The notes under the pieces were generated by a model, which was not told the origin of the DNA, made no database searches, and saw only the letters and a program-made list of their open reading frames with translations. A stretch of 64,000 nt of DNA from the NCBI GenBank assembly GCA_021798935.1, contig JAJZBL010000001.1, positions 62,001-126,000 of the forward strand, in the 5' to 3' direction. A program made the translations under genes and the position numbers. This DNA comes from Microcaldota archaeon. Lineage in GTDB: Archaea; Micrarchaeota; Micrarchaeia; Micrarchaeales; Micrarchaeaceae. The stretch's first letter is position 1, and each line of letters opens with the position of its first letter. Shown here piece by piece: positions 7,735 to 16,136 of this stretch.

Positions 7735-7825
7735 ATTATCACTTATTAATTACCCCAAATAACTTTATAATGTTAAATATTAAAAGTATTTGTTTTTAGC
7801 CTGAAGCGATTTCTTCAATAACTTT

Positions 7826-7858
7826 AAAATCTTTATTTTGTTGAAACCTAAAGATTTT
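7826..7858. promoter_or_regulatory. 10-bp inverted repeat with TTTTGTTGAAACC loop, at ABC permease promoter
   Basis: AAAATCTTTA (7826-7835) and TAAAGATTTT (7849-7858) are perfect reverse complements around TTTTGTTGAAACC. The right arm runs into the TATA-like ttttttaaatg (7854-7864), about 26 bases before the permease ATG at 7885. It may be an operator or the remnant of a mobile repeat, since its left half recurs at 5857-5885. Confidence 0.5.
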
Positions 7859-7884
7859 TTAAATGTAAAATTTATAAGATTAAT

Positions 7885-8679
7885 ATGCAATTTTCTAAAG
7901 CTTTAACATTGATGAAGAAGGATCTCAAAGAAACCTTCTCTAGCATATCGATATATGGGCCAATGCTGGGCATACCAATATTCTTCGCGATAATCCTACC
8001 TCTGATGACCTTTTATATAACTTTATATGCCGCACCCACGATAACGTCAAAGCTTTTGCCTACAACCATAAAAGTTTCATCATCTGTATTGTCAAGCAGT
8101 ATAAAAAGCATAAAATTTATGGAGTTCTTTTCTGTTAATGTACTTGGGCCTGTATTTTTGACAATGCCTATATTTACAGCATCAGTAATAGCAGCAGATA
8201 GTTTTGCGGGAGAAAAAGAGAGAGGGACATCAGAATCATTGCTTTCAACACCTATATCAAAATCAGAGTTACTTTCAGGGAAAATATTAGCTTCCTTTGT
8301 GCCAACAATACTATTGACTCTTGCGATATTTGGCATATATGGTGCGGTTACAGATTATTTTTCAATAGGTGTTTTTCACTTTGCGATACTGCCAACAATA
8401 CCATGGCTGTTGATGCTAGGGACTGCACCATTTTTGGCAACAGCTTCAATAGGCCTTGTCGTTCTGGTATCCTCACATGTCAAAGGAGTAAAAGAGGCGC
8501 AGCAGATAAGCACGCTGCTTGTATTGCCTATCCTAGTGTTGCCTTTTGCATCTATAATAGGATTAGCAGTGCTAAATGCAGAATTTTTAGTGTCTGCAAT
8601 TGTAATATTGGCAATATTAGATGTTATAATAATGTATCTTGGGATAAAAAGCTTCAGGAAAGAATCTATCCTGCAATAG
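7885..8679 (+). CDS. ABC-2 type transporter permease
   Basis: The 264-residue protein has about six membrane helices and the ABC-2 signature region ADSFAGEKERGTSESLLSTPISKSELLSGK, which lies between helices 2 and 3 in export permeases of this class. The likely job is export of a lipid, drug or polysaccharide. No ATPase gene is adjacent; the ABC-2-type ATPase at 31847 is the only candidate partner in the window. The last 14 bases overlap the convergent HerA-like gene. Confidence 0.88.
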   Translation: MQFSKALTLMKKDLKETFSSISIYGPMLGIPIFFAIILPLMTFYITLYAAPTITSKLLPTTIKVSSSVLSSSIKSIKFMEFFSVNVLGPVFLTMPIFTASVIAADSFAGEKERGTSESLLSTPISKSELLSGKILASFVPTILLTLAIFGIYGAVTDYFSIGVFHFAILPTIPWLLMLGTAPFLATASIGLVVLVSSHVKGVKEAQQISTLLVLPILVLPFASIIGLAVLNAEFLVSAIVILAILDVIIMYLGIKSFRKESILQ

Positions 8680-10408
8680 ACTGAAATATTTTACCTAAAG
8701 TTTGAAGGTTGTCAAAGGAGATAATATGCACTTTATTTAGTTTTAAATGATCTTTATAATATCTATAACTTTTTTTATTTACTAAAACTATAACCACAGA
8801 ATAATGTTGTATCCTTTCCTCAATCATCTTCATTGAAGATTTTAAATCTTTTTTGCCTGTCTCATATTCTACAGCAATCCTTAATCCTTTATGATAAGCT
8901 ATTATGTCAGGTTTTCCCCTTCCCGTACCTTTGAAATTTCTCACGTTAATTGAATCTAAATAATTCATTATCTCTTTTACAGATATCTCGTGCTCCATGC
9001 TAAGGTTTGATTTATTTGCCATTATGTAGAGTTTTCCTTTATAGAGATATCTCTTTACAACACCTTTTTTAATTCCATAAGATATTGCTTCCAAAGGCAG
9101 ATGTAGCATCAAAGAGTTTAGTTCTATCGGATACTTAGCATATCTGCAAAGTGAATTGCTATAGCTTGTTGAATTTTCACCAAAAACAACATTTGAGAGT
9201 TCTTTATAACTTCTTCCTTTTACCTTGAAAAGTTCTTTAGAAACAGGATCGTTAACTATGAATTCATTTGTATTTAGCGAGCTTAATGCAGCTTTTATAG
9301 AATTATTTTTTTCATTTATTGATCCCGAAAATATATTTGAAAGATAATTAAGTTCAGTTGGCTCCTTTGATTGGAAGGATAAAATTAAGTTTGAGTTAGC
9401 TATAATTTGCTTATTCAACGATGATGATTCATGAGTAACTGCTATAATACCAAATCCATATTTCCTCCCTTCTTCGAAGAATTTTGATAGCACTTTCATG
9501 TATATATCTTCATCAAGGAGGGTGTCTGCCTCGTCTATCACAATATACAGTTTTATGCCTCCTTTAGAGTCTAATGAATGCATATGCTGGTAAATTCTAT
9601 TGAAAAGCTCATACAGGTAAATGAATCTTAGATTTTTATTATTCAATCTTGCAAGATTTATTCCATTAATTCCTTTAAGAAGGGATTTAATATCGAGTGA
9701 AGAATCATTTAGCGATTTTCTATTTATCAATTCAAATTTGTTTTTCATATTCTCTAAGGAGTAAATATCAGGCTTAGATTTTGAATTATCGATAAACGTA
9801 TTTATCTCTTTTATCAGATCATACATATTGGGTGTTATAGGCAATTCAGGAAGATCAAAATTTATTGCACCTTTATTCCTATAAACATATTTAAGTATAT
9901 TATTTAGCCGGTAAGATTGATGGCTTCCTAAGTTTAATACAGTTGAGAAAAGGTAAAACAATTCCGATATCCTGTCATTCACGCTAATGCCATCAAGGCC
10001 GAATGGGTTTATTCCACTATAATCTGGATCCAAGTAATTGCCACCAAGCAAAGATATCAAATCCTTGTGTTCACCATTAGGATCTAAAAGTAATAGAGGA
10101 ACCTTATCTTTCATTTGAGCGAGCAAGTCTTTCAGCAACGTGCTTTTTCCAGATCCACTTGCTCCGGAAATCAAAATATTGAGGTTCTTCTGCCTTTGCA
10201 TATCCAAAACAAACTGCCTGTTTACATCCTTCCAACCATATTCATAAATCAGATTGTTTTTTCCATAGAAATTAAAAGAAATCTTTTTGTACCTATACAA
10301 AGTACTTAACTTTCTGCCAAAATCCAAAGCAAAGCCAATTTCCGATTTTGCAGGAGGACTCCTGCAAAGTTTAAATCTAAGAATGTCGAAGAATTTTTTA
10401 TATCTCAT
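8666..10408 (-). CDS. HerA/FtsK-like ATPase fused to a PD-(D/E)XK-like nuclease domain
   Basis: 580 residues. Walker A GASGSGKST is at about 82-90 and Walker B LYIVIDEAD at about 287-295, followed by GIIAVTHESSSL and an expected arginine-rich segment, as in HerA/VirB4-type DNA-pumping ATPases. The last 100 residues hold GKPDIIAYHKGLRIAVEYET.KKDL, which fits the D...ExE..K core of a PD-(D/E)XK nuclease, preceded by a short winged-helix-like stretch. HerA normally works with the separate nuclease NurA in end resection; here the nuclease-like part is on the same chain. The gene could also be of mobile-element origin. Confidence 0.75.
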   Translation of the reverse strand: MRYKKFFDILRFKLCRSPPAKSEIGFALDFGRKLSTLYRYKKISFNFYGKNNLIYEYGWKDVNRQFVLDMQRQKNLNILISGASGSGKSTLLKDLLAQMKDKVPLLLLDPNGEHKDLISLLGGNYLDPDYSGINPFGLDGISVNDRISELFYLFSTVLNLGSHQSYRLNNILKYVYRNKGAINFDLPELPITPNMYDLIKEINTFIDNSKSKPDIYSLENMKNKFELINRKSLNDSSLDIKSLLKGINGINLARLNNKNLRFIYLYELFNRIYQHMHSLDSKGGIKLYIVIDEADTLLDEDIYMKVLSKFFEEGRKYGFGIIAVTHESSSLNKQIIANSNLILSFQSKEPTELNYLSNIFSGSINEKNNSIKAALSSLNTNEFIVNDPVSKELFKVKGRSYKELSNVVFGENSTSYSNSLCRYAKYPIELNSLMLHLPLEAISYGIKKGVVKRYLYKGKLYIMANKSNLSMEHEISVKEIMNYLDSINVRNFKGTGRGKPDIIAYHKGLRIAVEYETGKKDLKSSMKMIEERIQHYSVVIVLVNKKSYRYYKDHLKLNKVHIISFDNLQTLGKIFQSIAG

Positions 10409-10463
10409 TTACTCATCAAAAAGTGTATATTTAAATACTTTCTTTTTGAAAGATACCTATATT

Positions 10464-10589
10464 GCCAGGGTGGCGGAAACCGGTAACGCGCCGGTCTTGA
10501 GTTTTTAAAACATCAAGAGCTGATTAGTGATGCAAAACAGGCCAACCGGTGCCCGAAAGGGCTTTAGGGTTCAAATCCCTACCCTGGCG
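10464..10589 (+). tRNA. tRNA-Ser (UGA) with 42-nt intron
   Basis: The acceptor stem is GCCAGGG/CCCTGGC with discriminator G10589, the variable arm GCCC-GAAA-GGGC and the T-stem TAGGG/CCCTA. The anticodon stem is CCGGT/ACCGG with anticodon TGA (10498-10500). The intron is 10502-10543 at the 37/38 site. CTTG (32-35) pairs with CAGG near the intron end and 3-base bulges give the cut sites. The long variable arm and G discriminator support serine over leucine. Confidence 0.92.
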
Positions 10590-10934
10590 CATATAAGTTA
10601 ATAATTCATATTACCTCTTAGATAAATTTAAAGACTGAAAAAGTTCAACTTAATTATAAAATCTAAAGGGTATATTAGGTAACTGACAAAGTAAAATTGT
10701 AGACTTTAAAAGAATTTGTATTACGATTGGAAAATATGAATATTAATTATTAAATTAACAAATTTCAAAGAAAAGCAGGTCACAGGCCAAATAAACTTTT
10801 ATTTAGTAACTATGAACCTTAATAACAAAGATTATTTTTCTTCTTTAATGTTTGTTTTGCAGTAAGTGTAATCGCTAAAGCTTAATCTAATTTATATCAA
10901 TCTGTGGCAAGGCCCACCTTTTAAAAATAAAAAA
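10590..10934. other. 345-bp intergenic region
   Basis: No open reading frame, tRNA or strong RNA motif is seen. The right edge holds CCACCTT (10914-10920) and AAGGTGG (about 10936-10942), a 7-bp inverted repeat around the stop codon of the leftward DUF981 gene. It may act as a weak terminator. Confidence 0.4.
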
Positions 10935-11495
10935 TTAAGGTGGTGAACTCAGATGCCCAATTATCGCAGCTATGCCTATGAACATTGCTGCTAACACTAC
11001 AAGCACAAGCAATGCTGCCAAGAAATAATAAACCTTCTTGTTATCCTTCTGCTTTAAGTAAATCAGAGGTGAGAAGAAACCAGATAATCCTGCAAAAAGG
11101 TAAAAGCCCAATGCAGATACCAAATCAGCCCCTGTCTCCAAATGATAAGCAACCATGCCATAGCTTTCTGCAAAAAGATAAATCCCAAGAAGGAACCCTA
11201 TTAGGGATATCGGCCTTACATCAATATTCTTGTAAATTGAAAATCCCCCTGCAATCATTATGATACCCAGCATAAGCATAGGGTCTCCAAAAAGCATATT
11301 GTATGCTCCAGGTAGTGGCCAAAAGAAGCTCATATAGAATCCGCTCAAGAAATCGAAAATTCCAAGCATGAATATAGGCCCTGCCAAGGAATCCATCTTT
11401 TTGCCTTTAACAATCCCTAAAAGATAATAAGCAATAAATGTAGCGCTCATCGCTACTGCCAAAAGCATCACTGCAAGTGAATCAACAAAAGCCAT
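10935..11495 (-). CDS. DUF981 family membrane protein
   Basis: The 186-residue protein has about six hydrophobic helices. FYMSFFWPLPGAYNMLFGDPMLMLGI matches the conserved WPLPG.YN..FGDP core of DUF981, a family of unknown function found in archaea and bacteria. ATG 11495 (MAFVDSLAV) is preferred to upstream in-frame starts because GGTAAT precedes it and helix 1 begins directly after. Function unknown. Confidence 0.75.
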   Translation of the reverse strand: MAFVDSLAVMLLAVAMSATFIAYYLLGIVKGKKMDSLAGPIFMLGIFDFLSGFYMSFFWPLPGAYNMLFGDPMLMLGIIMIAGGFSIYKNIDVRPISLIGFLLGIYLFAESYGMVAYHLETGADLVSALGFYLFAGLSGFFSPLIYLKQKDNKKVYYFLAALLVLVVLAAMFIGIAAIIGHLSSPP

Positions 11496-11632
11496 ATTAT
11501 TACCATTTCTAGAATAGAATAAAATAGATATTCTTTTACATTTTTCTATTTTGCATATATGCAATAGCAAATATGGATTCACATAATTAAGTAAAGGCCA
11601 CTCAATTTTAGCATAATAAACAGGAATATAAA

Positions 11633-11980
11633 TTATAAATCTAGCATCTCAGTTATTACAGTTTTAATCTTCTTAACACTTATTTCATCAAGGCTTCCTA
11701 TTTTATTTCCTTTTATCCTATTGCAAGATATTGCCCTTAATTGGAATATAAGGGCTACACTATTTTCTTTGAGGTTTGTTATCTGATCCCTATTTATTTG
11801 TATGGTGTATGGAAGATTTAAACGGATTAACTTACTTGTAAGGGGTATAACTAAAGCTAACCCTAAATCATGCAAATCTTTGAATAAAATAGCAGGCCTT
11901 GAATAGCTTTGTTCGTGCCCTATGCCATTGCCAAAATCTATACTGTAAATTCCATATTCATCCATTAGCACACTATTCAA
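11633..11980 (-). CDS. MazF/PemK-family toxin
   Basis: MazF/PemK toxins are ribosome-independent mRNA endonucleases with a small beta-barrel fold. The 115-residue protein shows the family pattern: IYSIDFGNGIGHEQSYSRPAIL near the start (G.E...RP), VIPLTSK in the middle, then NSVALIFQLRAIS...KIGSLDE at the end. Its ATG at 11980 overlaps the stop of the Panacea-like gene by 8 bases (ATGAATAG), so translation is probably coupled, as expected of a toxin behind its antitoxin. Confidence 0.88.
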   Translation of the reverse strand: MNSVLMDEYGIYSIDFGNGIGHEQSYSRPAILFKDLHDLGLALVIPLTSKLIRLNLPYTIQINRDQITNLKENSVALIFQLRAISCNRIKGNKIGSLDEISVKKIKTVITEMLDL

Positions 11981-12521
11981 ATTTTTTCAAAGATTCGTCA
12001 CTTATTCTATCCCAATCACTTATCTCATTTTCAAGAGAACTCATAAGTTCCTTTCTAAGCCTTTCAGTTAAGAAAAGTTTTTTTACAATATTCATGCCCC
12101 TCCAAATGTCATCCCATTTCAAATATTGTTTAAGTTCTTTCAATTTTGCTTCTGCTTGATTTTCATCAAATCCTTTATTCAAAAGATAAATTAAGCTTCC
12201 AATTATTTCCAGTTCAGTTAAACTTAGATTATTTAACAATAAGGATGCCTTCTCTATTTTATCTTTATCCTCACCAATTAATTTAAAATTTGTTTTACCT
12301 TCTATAAATTCGTCTTTAAAATTAAAATATTCTTTAGCCAATTCAGGTGAATAAGGCCCTTTTATATAGAAGTTAAAATCTTCATATAGTGGTTTTCCAA
12401 TCAAGCTTTGGATTATATATGCCAGTTTCTGTGCTTTTATTCTATCTTCAAATTTACTGCTGTCTATTTTAACATTTAAAATATTAAGGTATGCTATAAA
12501 TCTTTTAGTTTGATATTTCAT
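11973..12521 (-). CDS. Panacea (DUF4065)-like antitoxin
   Basis: The 182 residues include RIKAQKLAYIIQSLIGKPLY followed by YIKGPYSPELAKEYF, which fits the Panacea/DUF4065 pattern (KLQKLLYY....G.PL...... GP..P). Panacea domains are known as adaptable antitoxin modules that neutralise unrelated toxins. The rest is helical and charged, ending in SLENEISDWDRISDESLKKFE. Position supports the call: it directly precedes a MazF-like toxin, with overlap. ATG 12521 follows GGTGAT, which also contains the TGA stop of the upstream HTH gene. Confidence 0.75.
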   Translation of the reverse strand: MKYQTKRFIAYLNILNVKIDSSKFEDRIKAQKLAYIIQSLIGKPLYEDFNFYIKGPYSPELAKEYFNFKDEFIEGKTNFKLIGEDKDKIEKASLLLNNLSLTELEIIGSLIYLLNKGFDENQAEAKLKELKQYLKWDDIWRGMNIVKKLFLTERLRKELMSSLENEISDWDRISDESLKKFE

Positions 12522-12523
12522 AA

Positions 12524-12865
12524 TCACCACTTATTATTTAATTGAAGTATCTTTGATAGCCATAATTTGGTTTTATTATATGCTTCTGAACCTTTTGTTT
12601 CTATGTAATATACAGCAATTTTCCTTTTATCGATTTTTGAATCTTCTATTCGTATGTAATGATGGTTACGTAGCCACAGCAGGTTTGGTGCAAGAGATCC
12701 ATCCTCTAGCCTTAATGCACTTTTTATATCTTGATATGATAAGCCGTCTTTTCCGTAGTAATCGAGCATGGCCAATGTACCTATCCTTGCATAAAGCAAC
12801 AGATGCCTATACTGCTTATCTAAATAAAGTTCAATATCATTTTTATCATCGATTATGTTAGCCAT
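12524..12865 (-). CDS. winged-helix DNA-binding protein of the TA operon
   Basis: The 113-residue protein has a winged-helix region: LLLYARIGTLAMLDYYGKDGLSYQDIKSALRLEDGSLAPNLLWLRNHHYIRIEDSKIDKRK, with helix, turn, recognition helix and beta wing, similar to MarR/ArsR-like regulators. ATG 12865 is chosen because a TATA-like element (12889-12897) sits about 26 bases upstream, implying a leaderless mRNA. The longer upstream extension is hydrophobic and unlike the family. It is first in a tight three-gene operon and is the obvious autoregulator. Confidence 0.7.
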   Translation of the reverse strand: MANIIDDKNDIELYLDKQYRHLLLYARIGTLAMLDYYGKDGLSYQDIKSALRLEDGSLAPNLLWLRNHHYIRIEDSKIDKRKIAVYYIETKGSEAYNKTKLWLSKILQLNNKW

Positions 12866-12900
12866 TATAATGTTTTTAAAATGCAAATATTTATATTTTG

Positions 12901-12916
12901 TTATTTTATAAAATAA
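12901..12916. promoter_or_regulatory. 16-bp perfect palindrome at the TA promoter
   Basis: ttattttataaaataa is its own reverse complement and lies immediately upstream of the TATA element of the wHTH-antitoxin-toxin operon. This is the place for an autoregulatory operator. It is made of A/T only, so chance occurrence in this AT-rich DNA cannot be excluded. Confidence 0.35.
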
Positions 12917-13032
12917 TAACTTTGTAATTTCTAGGTAACCAATTATAGAAAAAATATTTATATTAAAACAACCAAAAGCAAAGATATAATATAAGTTCGT
13001 AATTTGCGGCATACATATTATGAGTGATAAAA

Positions 13033-13311
13033 ATGTCAAAAAGTAAAAAGAAGTTTACAAAGGATAATATAGGCAGAGTAAAGAGGAGCCCTGGGGTTTA
13101 CAAATTATATAAAAAGAGGGCAAAGAAGCCGACTTACATAGGTGAGTCAAAAGATCTCCATAGAAGATTGCTTGAGCACAAAAGTGATGAGAAATACTCA
13201 AAATTTGAAATTACTCACACAAAAACAGACAAGATGGCAAAAGCAACGGAAAGGAGGCTTATTAAAAAATATAATCCAAAAAGGAACATAAGGCTACGAA
13301 CCACTGCTTGA
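13033..13311 (+). CDS. GIY-YIG nuclease domain protein
   Basis: The 92-residue protein is a minimal GIY-YIG domain: GVYKLYKKRAKKPTYIGESKDLHRRLLEH holds the GVY/YIG pair and the catalytic Arg, and TERRLIKKYNPKRN the conserved Glu and Asn. Such small proteins are predicted endonucleases (UvrC/SLX1-type fold) of unclear role. A GTGAT core at 13024 precedes ATG 13033. It reads away from the toxin-antitoxin operon and overlaps the convergent membrane gene by 18 bases. Confidence 0.85.
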   Translation: MSKSKKKFTKDNIGRVKRSPGVYKLYKKRAKKPTYIGESKDLHRRLLEHKSDEKYSKFEITHTKTDKMAKATERRLIKKYNPKRNIRLRTTA

Positions 13312-13815
13312 CAATTTTGCATTTCTATACTTCCTATAAAGATGTATTGATTCTCCTAAAAGCATTCCTGCACTGAAAGCAAGCAGTATATCTACTAGAG
13401 AATACCAAAACCCTATTCCAGAAAAGGCATTCGAAGCTGAATTGGCAAGTACCGACCCTGCAAGATCATTGGGGAGCATAAATTCTATAGCTATCCTTGC
13501 TACAAATGCAACTAGCCATATCACAAATATTTCAGTGGAGCGCCTGTACATAATCTTTCCATTTGAATAGAAGATGCTTGATTTGATACCAAAGACACTT
13601 CCTAATACATAACCAAGCAAGATAGCCAAAAAAGCAATTGCAATAAGGGCTAAATTAGGTGTAGAAGCGACAAGCAGCAATGACAGAACTATGTAAATTG
13701 CAGGATACCTAAATATCCTGACTACACTTGCCTTATATCCTTTCTTCTGCCTCCTAAGCCTAAGCAGCATTATAAGTACAATGAAAACGATCAAGTAAAT
13801 ATATTCCAATTCCAT
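13294..13815 (-). CDS. membrane protein, possibly CcdC/DUF1453-like
   Basis: 173 residues with about five hydrophobic helices. IKSSIFYSNGKIMYRRSTEIFVIWLVAFVARIAIEF, a short polar turn followed by a helix with an Arg, is reminiscent of DUF1453/CcdC-like proteins, but I am not certain. It ends in a charged tail (YRKYRNAKLSSSGS). Function unknown. Confidence 0.55.
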   Translation of the reverse strand: MELEYIYLIVFIVLIMLLRLRRQKKGYKASVVRIFRYPAIYIVLSLLLVASTPNLALIAIAFLAILLGYVLGSVFGIKSSIFYSNGKIMYRRSTEIFVIWLVAFVARIAIEFMLPNDLAGSVLANSASNAFSGIGFWYSLVDILLAFSAGMLLGESIHLYRKYRNAKLSSSGS

Positions 13816-13928
13816 TAAACAGCCTATGATAGTATTTAAGAGTAAAAGCTTATTCCATAATAAAATTCTTAAGCGACCTTACAGTATTTATTGCAATAAG
13901 ATATTTAATTTCTAAACCTGTAAAATAC

Positions 13929-14441
13929 ATGATGCAAATGCCTAAAGCTACAAAATCGGCAAATGGCAAGCCAATATGGATTGCTTTCGTAATCATAATA
14001 ATTATAATAGCATTGCTAGCTCTGCTGGCCCTGTTTTATAGAACTTCATCGAATATAGCACAAGGAAATGCAAACATAGTAGTTTATATAAAGACCCCTG
14101 ACACCTTTTTCTATTCATTGAAATTGAACATTTCCGGAAATGGTATATACAGATCCATAGGGATTAATCATTCATTTAACAGCTCTAATGAAAGTTACTT
14201 AATAAATTCTACTAAAAACAATTCTACCAGTATAATTCAGATGACATCAGAGTTCAAAGGTTTAAAGCCTTTTTCGAATTATAAAATAACTCTGCAGGGG
14301 GCTATGGGCCCAAGATGCTATCCAGGTGTACCATGCATATACGAGAAGCCAAACATACTTGAAATTATAAATGAAACAAAGACCGTAAAGACAGGGGCTG
14401 ATGGAACTACGACTTACATCACTATACTTAACCAATCATAA
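13929..14441 (+). CDS. single-pass membrane-anchored extracytoplasmic protein
   Basis: 170 residues: a short basic N-terminus, one strong hydrophobic helix (about residues 17-38, rich in Ile/Leu) and a C-terminal domain with many Asn-X-Ser/Thr sites and the segment GPRCYPGVPCIYEKP, whose two cysteines could form a disulfide outside the cell. No family recognised. The ATG follows a TATA-like agatatttaat about 30 bases upstream. Confidence 0.65.
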   Translation: MMQMPKATKSANGKPIWIAFVIIIIIIALLALLALFYRTSSNIAQGNANIVVYIKTPDTFFYSLKLNISGNGIYRSIGINHSFNSSNESYLINSTKNNSTSIIQMTSEFKGLKPFSNYKITLQGAMGPRCYPGVPCIYEKPNILEIINETKTVKTGADGTTTYITILNQS

Positions 14442-14481
14442 GTTTTTAAATACAAATTAAGGTTTATTGAAGGTGTACATT

Positions 14482-15522
14482 ATGGAATTGAAATTTTCTA
14501 AAGATAACTTTGATATTGAAGCAACGGTAAAGGAAATGCTTTCCAAAACAAATAACATAATCAATATTACCCACAAAGAAGATTTTGATGGGATAGGTTC
14601 TGCAGCAATAATAAAGCATTACTTCGATATTCCTGATAGCAATATTATGTTTGGAGATTATAAGAACTCAACTATAAATGCGATATTTGAAAAAATAAAA
14701 AAGTTAAATTTGGACAAAATGACTGTGGTATTAACAGATTTAGGCTTAGATGAACCTTTGATACCTGCTTATCAAAGCATGATAAGCTACTTAAAAGATA
14801 GAAATTCCACTATAATCTGGCTGGACCATCACAATTGGGGCAACGAAACAATAAATAAAGTTGCAAAAATATGTGACTTTGCAGTTGTCGGGGACAATGA
14901 TCAACTATGTGGTGCAGAGTTGACATTTAAGTACCTTATAGAAGGCAGGTTTGATGAAGATTTTGGAAAAAAGATAGCTGCATTTGCACACAAGACCGAT
15001 TTCAATCTCCCAAATCAGGAAAGCTTCTTGGTGGATATCACAAAATATATAACTTATTCAAATTACCACAGCTCAAATGATTCCTTAATAGAATTGGTAA
15101 ACTTTGTATCAAAAAGCGATTTTAGCAACGAAAAGATAAAGGAGATAGCGGAATTTTATAACAAAGAGGAAAGCGAGAATATAAAGGAACTAAAGAGCAG
15201 CATTTTTGATTATAGAATAAACGAAAGCTATAAAATTGCCATAGGATTTGGAGGCAATATAAACAGTACTAGGGCGTGTTCTATAATAAGCGATTTGACA
15301 AATTCAGATATTTCAATTTTTGTAAATATACCTTTGGAAAAAATAAGCTTAAGGGGAAAAGGCAAGCTTGATTGCATAAAGCTCGCAAACAAAATGGGTG
15401 GTAATGGCCACTTCAATGCAGCAGGTGCCCCTCTTACAAAGGATATTAAATTGTCAAGCAAAGATGAAATGAAGAAGCAGGCAGACAAGATAGCAGAGAT
15501 GGCTAAAGAAGTTTACCCATAG
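14482..15522 (+). CDS. DHH/DHHA1-family phosphoesterase
   Basis: 346 residues. N-terminal DHH motifs are ITHKEDFDGIGSAA (the D.DG metal site), LTDLGL and WLDHHN; the C-terminal DHHA1 domain ends in MGGNGHFNAAGAPL (the GGxGH substrate-binding loop). Relatives are RecJ-like nucleases, oligoribonuclease NrnA and cyclic dinucleotide phosphodiesterases. Which of these applies cannot be told here. A GGTG core precedes ATG 14482. The methyltransferase gene follows after 8 bases. Confidence 0.85.
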   Translation: MELKFSKDNFDIEATVKEMLSKTNNIINITHKEDFDGIGSAAIIKHYFDIPDSNIMFGDYKNSTINAIFEKIKKLNLDKMTVVLTDLGLDEPLIPAYQSMISYLKDRNSTIIWLDHHNWGNETINKVAKICDFAVVGDNDQLCGAELTFKYLIEGRFDEDFGKKIAAFAHKTDFNLPNQESFLVDITKYITYSNYHSSNDSLIELVNFVSKSDFSNEKIKEIAEFYNKEESENIKELKSSIFDYRINESYKIAIGFGGNINSTRACSIISDLTNSDISIFVNIPLEKISLRGKGKLDCIKLANKMGGNGHFNAAGAPLTKDIKLSSKDEMKKQADKIAEMAKEVYP

Positions 15523-15530
15523 GTGTCTTA

Positions 15531-16136
15531 TTGGAAAATTATTATAAAGAAGGCGAAGAGAAATTTGGTTTCCTATCTTCGAAACTATACCTGCTTGCTG
15601 AAAAGATCCCTGCTTTATCAAAATTTTACAGATTTGTAACGCAGGATTTAGAGAGCAAAACTTTCAAAAGCTTGCTTGATGTGGGTTTTGGTACTGGAAG
15701 CGTTATATACCAACTCTCAAAAAACAACAAACTTTATCTCTATGGTGTGGATCCATCTCCATATATGGTTAGCATAGCAAAGAAAAGAACCTACACCAAC
15801 CCTAATGTGACTTTTGCAGTTGGAAGCAGCACATATATCCCGTTTGACAAGAAATTTGATATCATAATAAGCTCATTATCTATGCATCATTGGAACGACA
15901 AGAAGGGTTCTCTAATTTATCTATCAAAGTTCTTAGAAGATGGAGGCGAAATTGATATATACGAATTTCTACTGTCAAAGGGCAAATCTTTGTCCGAACA
16001 TTTTGAGTATTATGCTGCAAAGAGCCACATGGTATCAAAAACCCAATTGGAAGCTTATGGAGAAGAAGCAGGGCTTAGTACAAATATAAAAGTTAAAGGG
16101 AACTTAATAAAAGCAACATACAAGTTGCAGCTATAG
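15531..16136 (+). CDS. class I SAM-dependent methyltransferase
   Basis: 201 residues. SAM motif I is LLDVGFGTGSVIYQL at about 48-62, motif II carries GVDPSPYMVSIAKKR, and SSLSMHHWNDKKG is the post-motif region usual in UbiE/Methyltransf_11-type enzymes. The substrate is unknown. It starts with TTG at 15531, supported by AGGTG seven bases upstream, and is probably cotranscribed with the DHH gene. Confidence 0.82.
   Translation: MENYYKEGEEKFGFLSSKLYLLAEKIPALSKFYRFVTQDLESKTFKSLLDVGFGTGSVIYQLSKNNKLYLYGVDPSPYMVSIAKKRTYTNPNVTFAVGSSTYIPFDKKFDIIISSLSMHHWNDKKGSLIYLSKFLEDGGEIDIYEFLLSKGKSLSEHFEYYAAKSHMVSKTQLEAYGEEAGLSTNIKVKGNLIKATYKLQL

Noticed and set aside
10464-10589. tRNA-Ser reinterpreted as tRNA-Leu (GAG)
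   Set aside because: That reading would break the CCGGT/ACCGG stem and give the wrong discriminator (G).
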